Shown here piece after piece: positions 8,935-16,868 of a stretch of DNA of 36,694 nt. Position numbers and translations under genes: made by a program. Under the pieces are notes generated by a model. The model was not told where the DNA came from, ran no database searches, and was given only the letters and a program-made list of their open reading frames with translations. Positions within the stretch are counted from its first letter, which is position 1. Every line of letters starts with the position of its first letter. The stretch lies in NCBI GenBank assembly GCA_002408385.1, contig DHSB01000173.1, forward strand, positions 15,740 through 52,433. Reading direction: 5' to 3'. Source of the DNA: Myxococcales bacterium UBA5297 (GTDB taxonomy: Bacteria > Myxococcota > Myxococcia > Myxococcales > UBA5297).

Positions 8935-9118
8935 GTCGGACAAGGTCTTGTCGCGGCCCGACAAGCTCTTTTTGCGGTCGGACAAGGTCCTGTCGCGGCC
9001 CGACAAGCTCTTATAGCGGTCGGACAAGGTCTTGTCGCGGCCCGACAAGGCTTTGCGGCGGTCGGACAAGGTCCTGTCGTGGCCCGACAAGGCTTTGCGG
9101 CGGTCGGACAAGGTCCTA
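8935..9118 (+). repeat. 42-bp hairpin-forming tandem repeat (minisatellite)
   Basis: Four full 42-bp units start at 8935, 8977, 9019 and 9061, with a partial fifth at 9103. Each begins GTCGGACAAGGTC. Each unit splits into two related 21-bp halves (GTCGGACAAG... and GCCCGACAAG...). Unit 1 contains a perfect hairpin, CTTGTCG-CGGCC-CGACAAG, at 8947-8965. Units 2 and 4 have T-to-C changes in the left arm that remain paired as G-U in a minus-strand transcript. Because 42 is a multiple of three, several frames stay open; none has a convincing start or gene-like context, so this is treated as non-coding. The rest of the 790-bp gap (8466-8628, 8808-8934, 9119-9255) shows no gene. Confidence 0.85.
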
Positions 9119-9255
9119 TCGCTTCCTGGCGAGCCCGGCAGGTGGGCGGACAAGCCTCGGTCGCCGCAGCGCCAATTCCCGCGACCTCTCGACATGGCCC
9201 GGCTTGCTCTGGAGAAGCTCGAGTTGCCGCGGACGCGCGCTGTCGTGACGGGTCT

Positions 9256-10056
9256 TCAGATGCGGGGCGCGAGGGCGAGGCCCAATCCCTCGCGCAGCTC
9301 GGCTGTGGAGAGGCTCCGCCAGGCGCCCTGGGGAAGGTCGAGATCGAGCCCGCCGATCGCCTCGCGGTGCAGGGCGCGCACCGGCAGGCCGACCGCCTTG
9401 AGCATGCGCTTGACCTGATGGCGGCGGCCCTCGGTGATGGTCAGCTCGACCTCATCCGCGCCGCGGACGCGGGCGAGAGCCGGTCGCGCCGGGCCGTCGT
9501 GCAGCATGATGCCCCGGCGCAGTGGCTCGAGCCGCTCGTCGGTCGGCGAGCCGGAGACCCGCGCAAGGTAGCGCTTCGAGAGGTGCGTCTCCGGGAGCGT
9601 GACGTGCCGGACGACGCGCTCGTCGTTGCTGAAGAGCAGCAGGCCCGTCGTGTCGAGGTCAAGGCGGCCGACCGCGTGCCAGCCGTAGCGGCGCAGCTCC
9701 TCGGGCAGCGCGGCGCAAAGGTGGTCGAAGACCGTCTGGCGGTCCCGGTCGTCGCGGCGGGAGACGACGCAGCCGGCCGGCTTGTGGAAGGCGAGGACCA
9801 AGGTGGGCGCGGCGAGATCGACGCGGCGGCCGTCGAGGAGGACCTCGTCGTCGGGCGAGAGCAGCGCGAGCGGATCGACGACGAGCTCTCCGGCGAGCGA
9901 GACGCGGCCCGCGAGGATCGCCGCCTCGGCTTCGTCCGGCGGCAGGATGCCGGCGCGAGGCAGGGCGCGGCCGATCCAGTCGGGCTTGAAGGTTATCGGC
10001 TTGCCATCGAGGCCGCCGCCGCGCACGGCGCGGACCCATCTGCTCAGGCGGGGCAT
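9256..10056 (-). CDS. RsuA/RluB-family rRNA pseudouridine synthase
   Basis: Isomerises uridine to pseudouridine in rRNA. The product is 266 aa. It has an N-terminal S4 RNA-binding domain (WIGRALPRAGILPPDEAEA, then AGRVSLAG), the family motif FHKPAGCVVS, and the catalytic block GRLDLDTTGLLLFSND whose first conserved aspartate is the nucleophile. The C-terminal RRHQVKRMLKAVG stretch is typical of RsuA/RluB/RluE/RluF. Whether it acts on 16S or 23S rRNA is not decidable here. It is the last minus-strand gene after the phosphonate cluster, 114 bp from the nucleotidyltransferase stop, and is probably unrelated to that pathway. Its last 115 bp exist as a second, degraded copy at 8634-8748. Confidence 0.92.
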   Translation of the reverse strand: MPRLSRWVRAVRGGGLDGKPITFKPDWIGRALPRAGILPPDEAEAAILAGRVSLAGELVVDPLALLSPDDEVLLDGRRVDLAAPTLVLAFHKPAGCVVSRRDDRDRQTVFDHLCAALPEELRRYGWHAVGRLDLDTTGLLLFSNDERVVRHVTLPETHLSKRYLARVSGSPTDERLEPLRRGIMLHDGPARPALARVRGADEVELTITEGRRHQVKRMLKAVGLPVRALHREAIGGLDLDLPQGAWRSLSTAELREGLGLALAPRI

Positions 10057-10141
10057 CGGATGAGTCTTGAGTTGGGAGGGCCGACTCGCCCGAGATAACG
10101 GCCGGCCGGCCTTGGTGTCGCCCGCACGTAGGTTCGCGAGG

Positions 10142-10166
10142 GACGGCCGGCGTCTCGCCGGCCGCG
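10142..10166 (-). terminator. GC-rich hairpin downstream of the nucleotidyltransferase gene
   Basis: GGCCGGCG-TCT-CGCCGGCC is an 8-bp perfect stem a few bases after the minus-strand stop at 10171. There is no T-run, so it could be a Rho-assisted terminator or an mRNA 3'-end stabiliser rather than a classical intrinsic terminator. Confidence 0.4.
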
Positions 10167-10170
10167 CCTC

Positions 10171-10980
10171 CTATGTCGAAACCAACTTGGAGAGCCGCGG
10201 ATACATCTCCCGCGTCAGCACCTCGTACTCCTCGGGCGTGTCGCACTCCATGAAGGCCAGCTCGGAGCCGAAGGTGACCGCGTCCATGCGCCCCATGCGC
10301 ATCATGAGCTGCGTCACGTCCTCGTGCTCGGCGCGGGTCTTGTGGGTGCCGTAGCCGATAATCCAGTCGTTGGCGCCCCGCAGCGCCGCGTGGTCGCCCG
10401 GCTCGAAGAGCAGGATGCCGGTCGCCTCGCCGAGGCAGTCGAGGCCTTCGACCATTGGCGTGCCGCTCAGGCCTTTGCCATGCCACTGCGGCCTGCCCTC
10501 GCGGCCAAAGACGAGCACCTCCTCGTTGGTCTCGCGGAAGTCGCCGCAGACCAGCGTCTTCGAGCGCTCGCCCGGCGCTTCGGCGAGCAGCTTCAGCAGC
10601 TTCGGGTCGTAGGCGATGTCCGCATCCATGAGCACGACGCGCGACTTGCCGTCGAGGATGCGCCGCTCGCTGTGCCACGCGTACCAGGCCGAGTGACCGC
10701 TGCCGGAGGTCGAGAGGTCGTCGGTCGGGTTGAAAATCCACTCGGCGTGGACCTGCTCCATCGCCTGCAGCCGGCGACCGAAGGTCACCTTGTTGCCGAC
10801 GAGGAAGATCTCCTTGGCGCCGGCCTCCGCGAGGCAACGCAGGTGCCAGTCGAGGAAGCAGGGCGAGCCGGGCTTGCCGTCGAGCGGCAGCAGGGGCTTG
10901 GGGGTTTCGCGCGAGACGGCCGAGATGCGGTTGCCAAGGCCGGCCGCGAGGATGACGGCCTTATCGATGGTGCGGGTCAT
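10171..10980 (-). CDS. Nucleotidyltransferase, predicted second phosphonate-cluster cytidylyltransferase
   Basis: A 269-aa NTP-transferase fold enzyme. The nucleotide loop LAAGLGNRI with PKPLLPLDGKP is at the N-terminus, a metal aspartate lies in VVLMDADIAYD, and the C-terminal region has EHEDVTQLMM and ECDTPEEYEVL. The short, linker-free form resembles LicC/PntC-type cytidylyltransferases that activate phosphocholine or 2-aminoethylphosphonate. Its place directly after the AEP transaminase gene (193 bp, same strand) suggests it makes CMP-AEP or activates a related phosphonate (inference). A second NTP-transferase domain is fused to PEP mutase in the same cluster, so the two are either redundant or act on different phosphonates. 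A sugar-1-phosphate nucleotidyltransferase is the main alternative. Confidence 0.8.
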   Translation of the reverse strand: MTRTIDKAVILAAGLGNRISAVSRETPKPLLPLDGKPGSPCFLDWHLRCLAEAGAKEIFLVGNKVTFGRRLQAMEQVHAEWIFNPTDDLSTSGSGHSAWYAWHSERRILDGKSRVVLMDADIAYDPKLLKLLAEAPGERSKTLVCGDFRETNEEVLVFGREGRPQWHGKGLSGTPMVEGLDCLGEATGILLFEPGDHAALRGANDWIIGYGTHKTRAEHEDVTQLMMRMGRMDAVTFGSELAFMECDTPEEYEVLTREMYPRLSKLVST

Positions 10981-11050
10981 GGAGTGCTCGAGTCAGTGCG
11001 GAGGGCGGAGCTTTGTAGCTCGAGGGCGAAACGGAAGCTTCTTCCTCGAT

Positions 11051-11110
11051 TCAAGTGGTGGACGGCGGAGCCAAGTGGTGGACGGCCGTGCCGCAGGATG
11101 GACGGCGGAG
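11051..11110. repeat. Three tandem 20-bp units between nucleotidyltransferase and transaminase genes
   Basis: Units at 11051-11070, 11071-11090 and 11091-11110 share the core GGTGGACGGC or GGATGGACGGC. The last runs into CGGAGCT-CC-AGCTCCG, a 7-bp hairpin at 11106-11121. It lies in the 193-bp gap between two genes of the predicted operon. The hairpin might attenuate or process the transcript; function is not shown. Confidence 0.55.
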
Positions 11111-11173
11111 CTCCAGCTCCGCCTACGCCTTCGCCCATCTCCAGGATGACGAAGCCGAAGCTTCATCCTCCGC

Positions 11174-12286
11174 TCAGCGCGCTGTCTCCAGGACCTTGCG
11201 CACCTCGGCGAGCAGCCGGTCCATATCCGCCGCGGTGAGCGCTCCCATCGTCGAGATGCGGAAGATGGTGCCGGCGAACGAGCCCTGGCCCGCGTAGATG
11301 ATGAAGCCCGCGTCCTTGAGCGTGTCGTGCAGCAGCTCGTAGCTGAGGCCCGAGGGCATCTTGTACGAGGCGAGGATGACCGAGTAGACCTCCGGCGACT
11401 CGAGGAACAGCTCGATGCCCAGCTCACGCAGGCCGACCATCACCTGTCGCGACAGCGCGGCATAGCGCTCGTGGCGGGCTCGCCAGCCACCGGCCTCTTC
11501 GAGCTCGCCCAGCGCCTCCTGCAGCGCGAAGAGCGAGTGGACCGCCGGCGTGAACGGCGGGTAGCCCGAGGCCGCGTGCTGCTGGTGCTTGTAGAGGTCG
11601 AGGTAGACGCTGGTCGCGCCGCTCTTGCGCTCGGTGAAGGCGCGCTTGCGGGCGAGCACGAAGGCCATGCCCGGCACGCCGTGCAGGCACTTGTTCGCGG
11701 TCGCCGCGCAGGCCTCGAGGTTCCACTCGTCGAAGCGGATCTCCTCGCCGCCGAAGCTGCTCACCGTGTCGAGCAGCAGCGAGACGTTGCGCTCGCGGCA
11801 CAGGGCACCGAGCTGATCGACGCGGTTGAGCCGCCCCGTCGTCGTCTCGTGGTGGATCGCCGCGACGTGGGTGATGGCCGGGTCGGCGATGAGCTTCTTC
11901 TCGACCTCCTTCAGATCGAAGGGTCGGGTCCAGTCGCCGGTGACGGTGACGTAGGGCTTCTTCTGGGCCGCGAGGATGGAGGCGATCCGCTCGCCATAGA
12001 CGCCGTTGACGACGACGAGCGCCTTGCCGTCGGCGGGCACCAGCGAGCCGACCATCGCCTCGACCGCCGCGGTGCCCGAGCCGGTGATCATCACCGCCTC
12101 GTAGTCCTTCTCGGCCTCCGGATAGACCCGCGCGAGGCGCGCCTGCACGTCGCGCTGCAGCTCGACGAACTCCGGCTCACGGTGGCAGAGGTCCTCGCGC
12201 GCGAGCGCGCCGCGGACGCGCTCGGTGAGCGTCACGGGGCCGGGGTTGAGCAGCAGCTTGCGGGAGCTCTTGTTCGTGGGACTCAT
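11174..12286 (-). CDS. phnW: 2-aminoethylphosphonate transaminase (AEP:pyruvate-type)
   Basis: A class V PLP aminotransferase that interconverts phosphonoacetaldehyde and 2-aminoethylphosphonate. In this cluster the synthetic direction is expected. From the ATG at 12286, preceded by AGGAGA, the product is 370 aa, matching PhnW/AepT length. It begins KLLLNPGPVTLT, has CHREPEF near the substrate site, the LDTVSSFGGE aspartate block, and the PLP lysine K199 in ATANKCLHGVPG, all hallmarks of PhnW. An upstream in-frame extension to 12379 is less likely. It lies 65 bp after phosphonopyruvate decarboxylase, whose product is its substrate. Confidence 0.93.
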   Translation of the reverse strand: MSPTNKSSRKLLLNPGPVTLTERVRGALAREDLCHREPEFVELQRDVQARLARVYPEAEKDYEAVMITGSGTAAVEAMVGSLVPADGKALVVVNGVYGERIASILAAQKKPYVTVTGDWTRPFDLKEVEKKLIADPAITHVAAIHHETTTGRLNRVDQLGALCRERNVSLLLDTVSSFGGEEIRFDEWNLEACAATANKCLHGVPGMAFVLARKRAFTERKSGATSVYLDLYKHQQHAASGYPPFTPAVHSLFALQEALGELEEAGGWRARHERYAALSRQVMVGLRELGIELFLESPEVYSVILASYKMPSGLSYELLHDTLKDAGFIIYAGQGSFAGTIFRISTMGALTAADMDRLLAEVRKVLETAR

Positions 12287-12351
12287 CGATTCTCCTGCCG
12301 GCGCGGGCGCGCCGGTCACGTCGTGGCGAAGCCCTCCGGCCTCGCCCGCTT

Positions 12352-13500
12352 TCATTTCGTAGGAATTGGCCCGAGCCATTCGACCAGCCGGCGCGCGACC
12401 TGTGGCGGCGTCACCGTCGGGCGGGGCAGATCCTTTGCCTCGCCGGGCTTGGTCTTCACGTGCAGGAACCCGAGCCCCGAGTCCCAGGCGCGCATCGCCG
12501 CGCCGACCTCTTCAGCCGTCGCCGCGCGCCGCACCATCGGGTAGCCGCTCGCCTGCGCGATGGCGGCGAAGTCGACCGAGTGCGAGACCGTACCCTGGCC
12601 ACCGGTCGAGTCGTGGACCTCGTTGTCCAGCACGAGGTGCAGCAGATTTGCCGGCCGCTCGTAGCCGAGCGTGGTCAGCGCGCCCATGCGCATCAGTAGG
12701 GCGCCGTCGCCGTCGAGCACGATCACGCGCTTGTCGGGCCGCGCGAGCGCGAGCCCGAGCCCAAGGCTCGAGGCGCAGCCCATCGAGCCGACCATGTAGA
12801 GCTGATTCGGAAGATCGGAGAGCGCGTAGAGCGCCCGGCCGGTGAAGCCGGTGGTCGCGAGGACCACGTCGCTCGGACGGACCGCGGCCTGGACCGCGGC
12901 GAGCACCTCGCGACGGGAAGGCCGCTCGGCAGCCGGGCTCGCCGGTGCGATCGCGTCCGACGCGAGCGGCCGAGGCTCCGGGCGCGACTCGAGCTTGTGG
13001 GGAGCGACCGAGTCCTTGCGCATCACCAGCGCGTACGGGCGCCCCTTCGCCATCTCCGCCTCAGCGCGATCGAGCGCGGGGCCGATCTCAGCGGTCTCGG
13101 TCGGGAACCAGGCCCAGGGGATGCGCATCAGCTCGAGCATCGCCGTGGTGATAGGGCCCATCAGACCATGCTGCGGCTCGTCCTTCGGCCCCCCCGGCTC
13201 GCCGCGGAGGGTGACGATGAGCAGCACCGGCAGCTCGAAGACGGCGTTGAGCGAGGTGAGCGGGCTGACCGCGTTGCCGAGCCCCGAGTTCTGGAACATC
13301 GCCACCGCGCGCCGGCCGCCGAGCTGGAAGCCGGTGGCGATGGCCACCGCGTCGCCCTCGTTGGCTGCCGACACGTAGCGCAGGTCCGGCGCGTCGAGCA
13401 CCGCGTTGATGAAGGGCTTGAGGTACGAGCAGGGCACGCCGGTGTAGAGGCCATAGCCGTGGGCCCTGGCCTGCTCGAGGAAGTCTTCGGCTTGAATCAT
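12352..13500 (-). CDS. Phosphonopyruvate decarboxylase
   Basis: A thiamine-diphosphate enzyme that decarboxylates phosphonopyruvate to phosphonoacetaldehyde, the irreversible step that pulls the unfavourable PEP mutase reaction forward. The product is 382 aa from the ATG at 13500 (MIQAEDFLEQARAHG), with GGAG 9 nt upstream. An open extension to 13812 runs through dispersed repeat DNA and is rejected. The N-terminal half has the pyrimidine-domain glutamate in SAANEGDAVAIATG. The C-terminal half has the ThDP/Mg motif GDGALL (D265) followed by DNEVHDSTGGQ. It is a short single-chain form without a central domain, as usual for this enzyme, and sits between PEP mutase and AEP transaminase in pathway order. 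Confidence 0.93.
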   Translation of the reverse strand: MIQAEDFLEQARAHGYGLYTGVPCSYLKPFINAVLDAPDLRYVSAANEGDAVAIATGFQLGGRRAVAMFQNSGLGNAVSPLTSLNAVFELPVLLIVTLRGEPGGPKDEPQHGLMGPITTAMLELMRIPWAWFPTETAEIGPALDRAEAEMAKGRPYALVMRKDSVAPHKLESRPEPRPLASDAIAPASPAAERPSRREVLAAVQAAVRPSDVVLATTGFTGRALYALSDLPNQLYMVGSMGCASSLGLGLALARPDKRVIVLDGDGALLMRMGALTTLGYERPANLLHLVLDNEVHDSTGGQGTVSHSVDFAAIAQASGYPMVRRAATAEEVGAAMRAWDSGLGFLHVKTKPGEAKDLPRPTVTPPQVARRLVEWLGPIPTK

Positions 13501-13639
13501 GTCTTCTGTCTCCGACTGACGACCCCGGGGATTGGTGGCTGCCGCCCGCGGGTATCGAAGTTGCCGTCCTTTGCACTTGTGGCGTCGCAGGAGCTCGTGG
13601 GGCGGTGAGGCCTCGAGGTCTGTCGCAGGAATCCTCGGC

Positions 13640-13725
13640 TCGCCCCTCCGGTCACCTCGAGCGAAGTCGAGAGGCCCGAGCGTAGCCTCTCGAGGAACGA
13701 GAGAGGCGGAGCCGAGGCCCCCTTG
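13640..13725. repeat. Partial dispersed repeat in the pepM-ppd gap
   Basis: The stretch CCGGTCACCTCGAGCGAAGTCGAGAGGCCCGAGCGTAG recurs almost exactly in reverse context at 25706-25745, and AGGAACGAGAGAGGCGGAG recurs at 18558-18576. It therefore belongs to the dispersed element family. The palindrome CCTCGAGCGAAGTCGAGAGG is visible inside it. It occupies part of the 389-bp gap 13501-13889, which holds only repeats. Confidence 0.55.
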
Positions 13726-13798
13726 TAGCCGGCACCCCGGGACGCCGAGCCACCAGCACGAAGGCCGGCGCTCCGGGCATGCGCATCGATTCCTCGAC

Positions 13799-13818
13799 GG
13801 GCGCATTGCCATGCGCCC
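13799..13818. repeat. Hairpin repeat GGGCGCA-TTGCCA-TGCGCCC
   Basis: A perfect 7-bp stem with a 6-nt loop, followed by CCTACCAACC and, 50 bp on, a second stem GGGCGAAGCCC-type and TCGACTCTCGACTTG that touches the last codons of the PEP mutase gene. The same arrangement occurs at 24469-24555 after the SRPBCC gene, and its final part at 30609-30648 after the Cys-rich lipoprotein gene. A transcript-end role is possible, but there is no U-tract. Confidence 0.65.
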
Positions 13819-13889
13819 CTACCAACCCTCGTCCGTCAGCCCAGCCTCTGGGCGCCGGGCGAAGCCCAGGCTGTCGACTCTCGACTTGC

Positions 13890-15518
13890 TCAGGCCGCGC
13901 TCCCGTGGCTCTCGAAGCGGCTCGCGAACAGCGCGTCGTCCACCGAGTCGATGTCAAGCCAGTTGGTGGTGTAGACGACTCGGATCTCGTGCCCGTCGCG
14001 CATCAGGAACTTGAGCAGGTCGGGCATCTTCAGGACCTTGAGGCCCTCGGGGTCGGCGCCGAGCTTCTTGAGGAGCTCGACGAGGATTTGCGCGCCGCGG
14101 GGGGTCACCCGCAAAAAGCCCATCCACTCGCCGTGGATCCCTTCTGCAGCGGCGTCGCAGGTGACGTCCTGCAGCGTCACGCGGTTGTAGAACGAGCCGC
14201 GCGAGCAGGGCTCCGAGCAGCGCACGTAGTCGGCGAACCGCCCGCGGTTGCGGCTCTCCTGCCAGTTGGAGTCGACCGGGACGACGAAGTCGGCCTCGAC
14301 GTCGAGAAGCTGCTGGGGCAGGTGCTTCTTGAAGAGCACGTCGCCGTAGGCGATGACGCAATCACCCTCGAGCACGGGTAGCGCCTGGTAGAGCGACCAG
14401 GCCTCCTGGGTCGTGGCGAACTCGTCGTTGTCGAAGTAGCGGATGCCGGTCAGGTTGACCTGCTCCTTGCGGCTGCCGCGCACCGCGCTGATGTCCTTGA
14501 TCCCCGCGGCGCGGAAGGTGTCGGCGATGTGCGCGAGGATGGGCCGGCCGGCGATCTCGATCATGCACTTGGGCCGGTCTTGCGTCAGGGACCCGAGCTC
14601 CTTGCCGTGCGAGGCGGCGAGGACGAGCGCCTTGGCCTGGTTGGCCGCCTTGGGCAGGTAGAGCTTCTCGGCCTGCTCGAGCTCGTCCTCGCCCTGGACC
14701 CGGAAGACTTCGGCGACGCTGACGACGCGGTCCTCGACGTTGAGCAGATGCTGGTCCTTGGCTATCTGCTGGGCGGTCTGGCGCATCGCGGTGAGCGCCG
14801 AGCGCATCACCTGGTTTGCCCAGATGACCACCGAGAAGCGGTGCTCGCGAAAGACCTCGGTCGGGGTGGTGTAGTACTTGGTCGGCACGATGACCACCGG
14901 CAGCCGGTCGCCCCACTCGCGCTTGAAGGCGAGGATCTCCGAGGGCGAGCGCAGCGCGCTGTGCATGAGGATGGCGTCGGCGCCGGCCAGCCGATAGGCC
15001 TCGGCGCGCTTGAGCGCCTCCTCCAGGCCCCAGCCGGCGATGAAGGCCTCGACCCGGGCGACGATGACGAAGTCGTCGTCGCTCTGCGCGTCCTTGCCCG
15101 CCTTGATCTTGCCGCAGAACTCCTCGATGGCGACCAGCGGCTGCGCGGTGCCGCGGATGAAGGAGTTGGTCTTGGGGAAGATCTTGTCCTCGATGCACAC
15201 CCCGGCGACCCCGCGCTGCTCGAGCTTGCGGACCACGCGGCGCATCGTGTTGAAATTGCCGTACCCGGTGTCGCCGTCGAGCAGGATGGGGATGCTCGTC
15301 GCGTCGCTCATGAACTCGGCGACCTCCAGCACCTGCGTCCAACTCGCCTCGTTGTTGTCGCGTACCCCGAGCGCGGCCGAGATCGACAGGCCGCTCGCCC
15401 AGATCCCCTCGAAGCCGGCCTCTTCGACGATCTTGGCGCTCAGTCCGTTGTGCGCCTCCATCAGGAACGAGAGCTCGGGGCTTTGAATCAGGCTCTTGAG
15501 TCGGGTCGTCTTTTTCAC
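13890..15518 (-). CDS. Phosphoenolpyruvate mutase fused to a nucleotidyltransferase
   Basis: A 542-aa bifunctional protein. Residues 1-290 are a PEP mutase of the isocitrate-lyase fold that forms the C-P bond of phosphonopyruvate. The diagnostic motif [10 protein letters not shown] starts at E110, with [11 protein letters not shown] upstream. Residues about 293-542 are an NTP-transferase domain with [14 protein letters not shown], the metal aspartate in IAYGDVLF and the C-terminal WLDIDSVDD. Such PEP mutase fusions are known and are linked to CMP-AEP formation. The nucleotide loop reads [13 protein letters not shown] rather than the usual GxGxR form (H304), so activity needs checking. The start is GTG at 15518 with AAGGAG 7 nt upstream. 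This is the anchor gene of the phosphonate cluster. Confidence 0.94.
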   Translation of the reverse strand: MKKTTRLKSLIQSPELSFLMEAHNGLSAKIVEEAGFEGIWASGLSISAALGVRDNNEASWTQVLEVAEFMSDATSIPILLDGDTGYGNFNTMRRVVRKLEQRGVAGVCIEDKIFPKTNSFIRGTAQPLVAIEEFCGKIKAGKDAQSDDDFVIVARVEAFIAGWGLEEALKRAEAYRLAGADAILMHSALRSPSEILAFKREWGDRLPVVIVPTKYYTTPTEVFREHRFSVVIWANQVMRSALTAMRQTAQQIAKDQHLLNVEDRVVSVAEVFRVQGEDELEQAEKLYLPKAANQAKALVLAASHGKELGSLTQDRPKCMIEIAGRPILAHIADTFRAAGIKDISAVRGSRKEQVNLTGIRYFDNDEFATTQEAWSLYQALPVLEGDCVIAYGDVLFKKHLPQQLLDVEADFVVPVDSNWQESRNRGRFADYVRCSEPCSRGSFYNRVTLQDVTCDAAAEGIHGEWMGFLRVTPRGAQILVELLKKLGADPEGLKVLKMPDLLKFLMRDGHEIRVVYTTNWLDIDSVDDALFASRFESHGSAA

Positions 15519-15605
15519 CGAAATGCTCCTTAAGAAAAGGCCGAGCGAAGACCCCCGGCCCGAAGCGCGCCGGGTGGTTCATGGCACCTTGGCCGCACAG
15601 GCCGT

Positions 15606-16673
15606 TCAGCTCCTGTGGACGAGTTGGGAGAGCAGCTCGCTCGGGTTGAGGTGCTCGCGAAGCGAGCCGACGGTGCGGTGGAAGTCACCGGCCAGGCGCG
15701 CGAGCAGATAGGCGATGACCGGGACCGCGGCGATGGCCTGCCCGGTCGGCCCCAGCTTCAGAGCCCAGGAGGCGGCCATCGCCGCGCCCAGCAGCAGGTA
15801 GAGGACGGTGTCGCCGATGCGCGGCTCCTCGTCGAGCACCTTGGCCATCACCATCCGGCCGCCCAGGTGGGAGCTCGCCAGCATGAAGATGAACCCGACC
15901 GCTATCAGGGGGACCTCGCCGTAGGCGTACCAGAGGCCGGCAGCGCCGAAGACGAGCACATGCGGGACGAAGTCGCCCCAACCCTTGCCGACCCGGATCA
16001 TCGAGCCGACAAACGCGGTGGCCGAGAAGAAGGCGACCAGCGAGAAGATGGCGCTGGCGAGCGAGTAGCCGAAGATGCGCGGGGTCCTCGCGAGGGGCTC
16101 GAGGCCGCCGACCGCGAAGATGCAGTAGAAGGCGCTGATCGCCAGGATGGCTTCGATGCTGCCGCACAGGCCGAAGACCAGCCGGCGCGCGTGGCGCTGC
16201 TCCCAAAAGGTGGCGAAGTAGGCGGTGCCCACCATCGCCATGCCCGAGAGCATGATCCACGGCTCGAGGCCGGTCGCGATGCCGTAGCCGAAGACCATCA
16301 TCGTGGCGACGAACGAGTCGGCCCAGTGGTCGAGGTACTCGCCGAGCGGCGAGGAGCGCCCGGTGCGCCGCGCCTGGATGCCGTCCATGTTGTCGAGCGA
16401 CAGGTAGATGAAATTGAGGACCGCGGGCACCAGGAACAGCAGCCGGTGCTGCGAGCCCATCGACAGCAGGATGAAGAAGGCGATCCACGCGAGCAGGTTG
16501 CCGACGATGGTCATCGTGTTGGGCGACAGGCTCATCGGCAACAGCGCCGGGACCGCGGGGGCCCACAACCAGCGCTTCAGGTGCGGATAGAGGATCGAGT
16601 GGTCGATGCAGGTGTAGGCGTACTTGCTGGGGGCTGGCGCGGTCGGGTTCGCTTCGTCGGGGTGGGCGTTCAT
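15606..16673 (-). CDS. CDP-alcohol phosphotransferase, predicted CMP-AEP:lipid headgroup transferase
   Basis: A 355-aa integral membrane protein with about eight to ten hydrophobic segments. The family signature DX2DGX2ARX8GX3DX3D is perfect: D94, D97-G98, A101-R102, G111, D115, D119. The sequence before it (LSPNTMTIVGNLLAW) resembles eukaryotic choline/ethanolamine phosphotransferases (CPT1/EPT1), which move a phospho-alcohol from a CDP-alcohol to diacylglycerol. Next to PEP mutase-nucleotidyltransferase, the natural donor would be CMP-AEP and the product a phosphonolipid (inference). It is 87 bp upstream of the PEP mutase gene on the same strand. A phosphatidylinositol- or archaetidyl-type synthase is less likely from the motif context. 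Confidence 0.88.
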   Translation of the reverse strand: MNAHPDEANPTAPAPSKYAYTCIDHSILYPHLKRWLWAPAVPALLPMSLSPNTMTIVGNLLAWIAFFILLSMGSQHRLLFLVPAVLNFIYLSLDNMDGIQARRTGRSSPLGEYLDHWADSFVATMMVFGYGIATGLEPWIMLSGMAMVGTAYFATFWEQRHARRLVFGLCGSIEAILAISAFYCIFAVGGLEPLARTPRIFGYSLASAIFSLVAFFSATAFVGSMIRVGKGWGDFVPHVLVFGAAGLWYAYGEVPLIAVGFIFMLASSHLGGRMVMAKVLDEEPRIGDTVLYLLLGAAMAASWALKLGPTGQAIAAVPVIAYLLARLAGDFHRTVGSLREHLNPSELLSQLVHRS

Positions 16674-16868
16674 TCTTGCGGTCTCCGCCTGGTCGCGCGC
16701 ACCCCGCGAGCAAGGCGCGCGCTCGTGTCGTCCGCAATCACCATGCCAGTGTTCGGGTTTCGGCCATGGACGAAGGTGTTCGCCGACGCGGCGCGCACCA
16801 TAGCGCAGGCCCCGCGAGTTGAGAACTCAACGAAGACCTCGAGCCCAACGCTTGAGGGAGAGCGAGCT

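Noticed and set aside
8935..9118. CRISPR array
   Set aside because: Units are contiguous 42-bp repeats without unique spacers, and no cas gene is nearby.
8914..9195. Repeat-encoded protein (VGQGLVA-, SDKVLSR- or LSGRDKT-type heptads) across the tandem array
   Set aside because: Three or more frames stay open only because the unit length is a multiple of three. None has a ribosome site, signal or gene-like flanks.
12352..13812. Longer phosphonopyruvate decarboxylase starting at 13812
   Set aside because: The added about 100 residues are translated from dispersed repeat DNA; the start at 13500 has a ribosome site and gives the family length.
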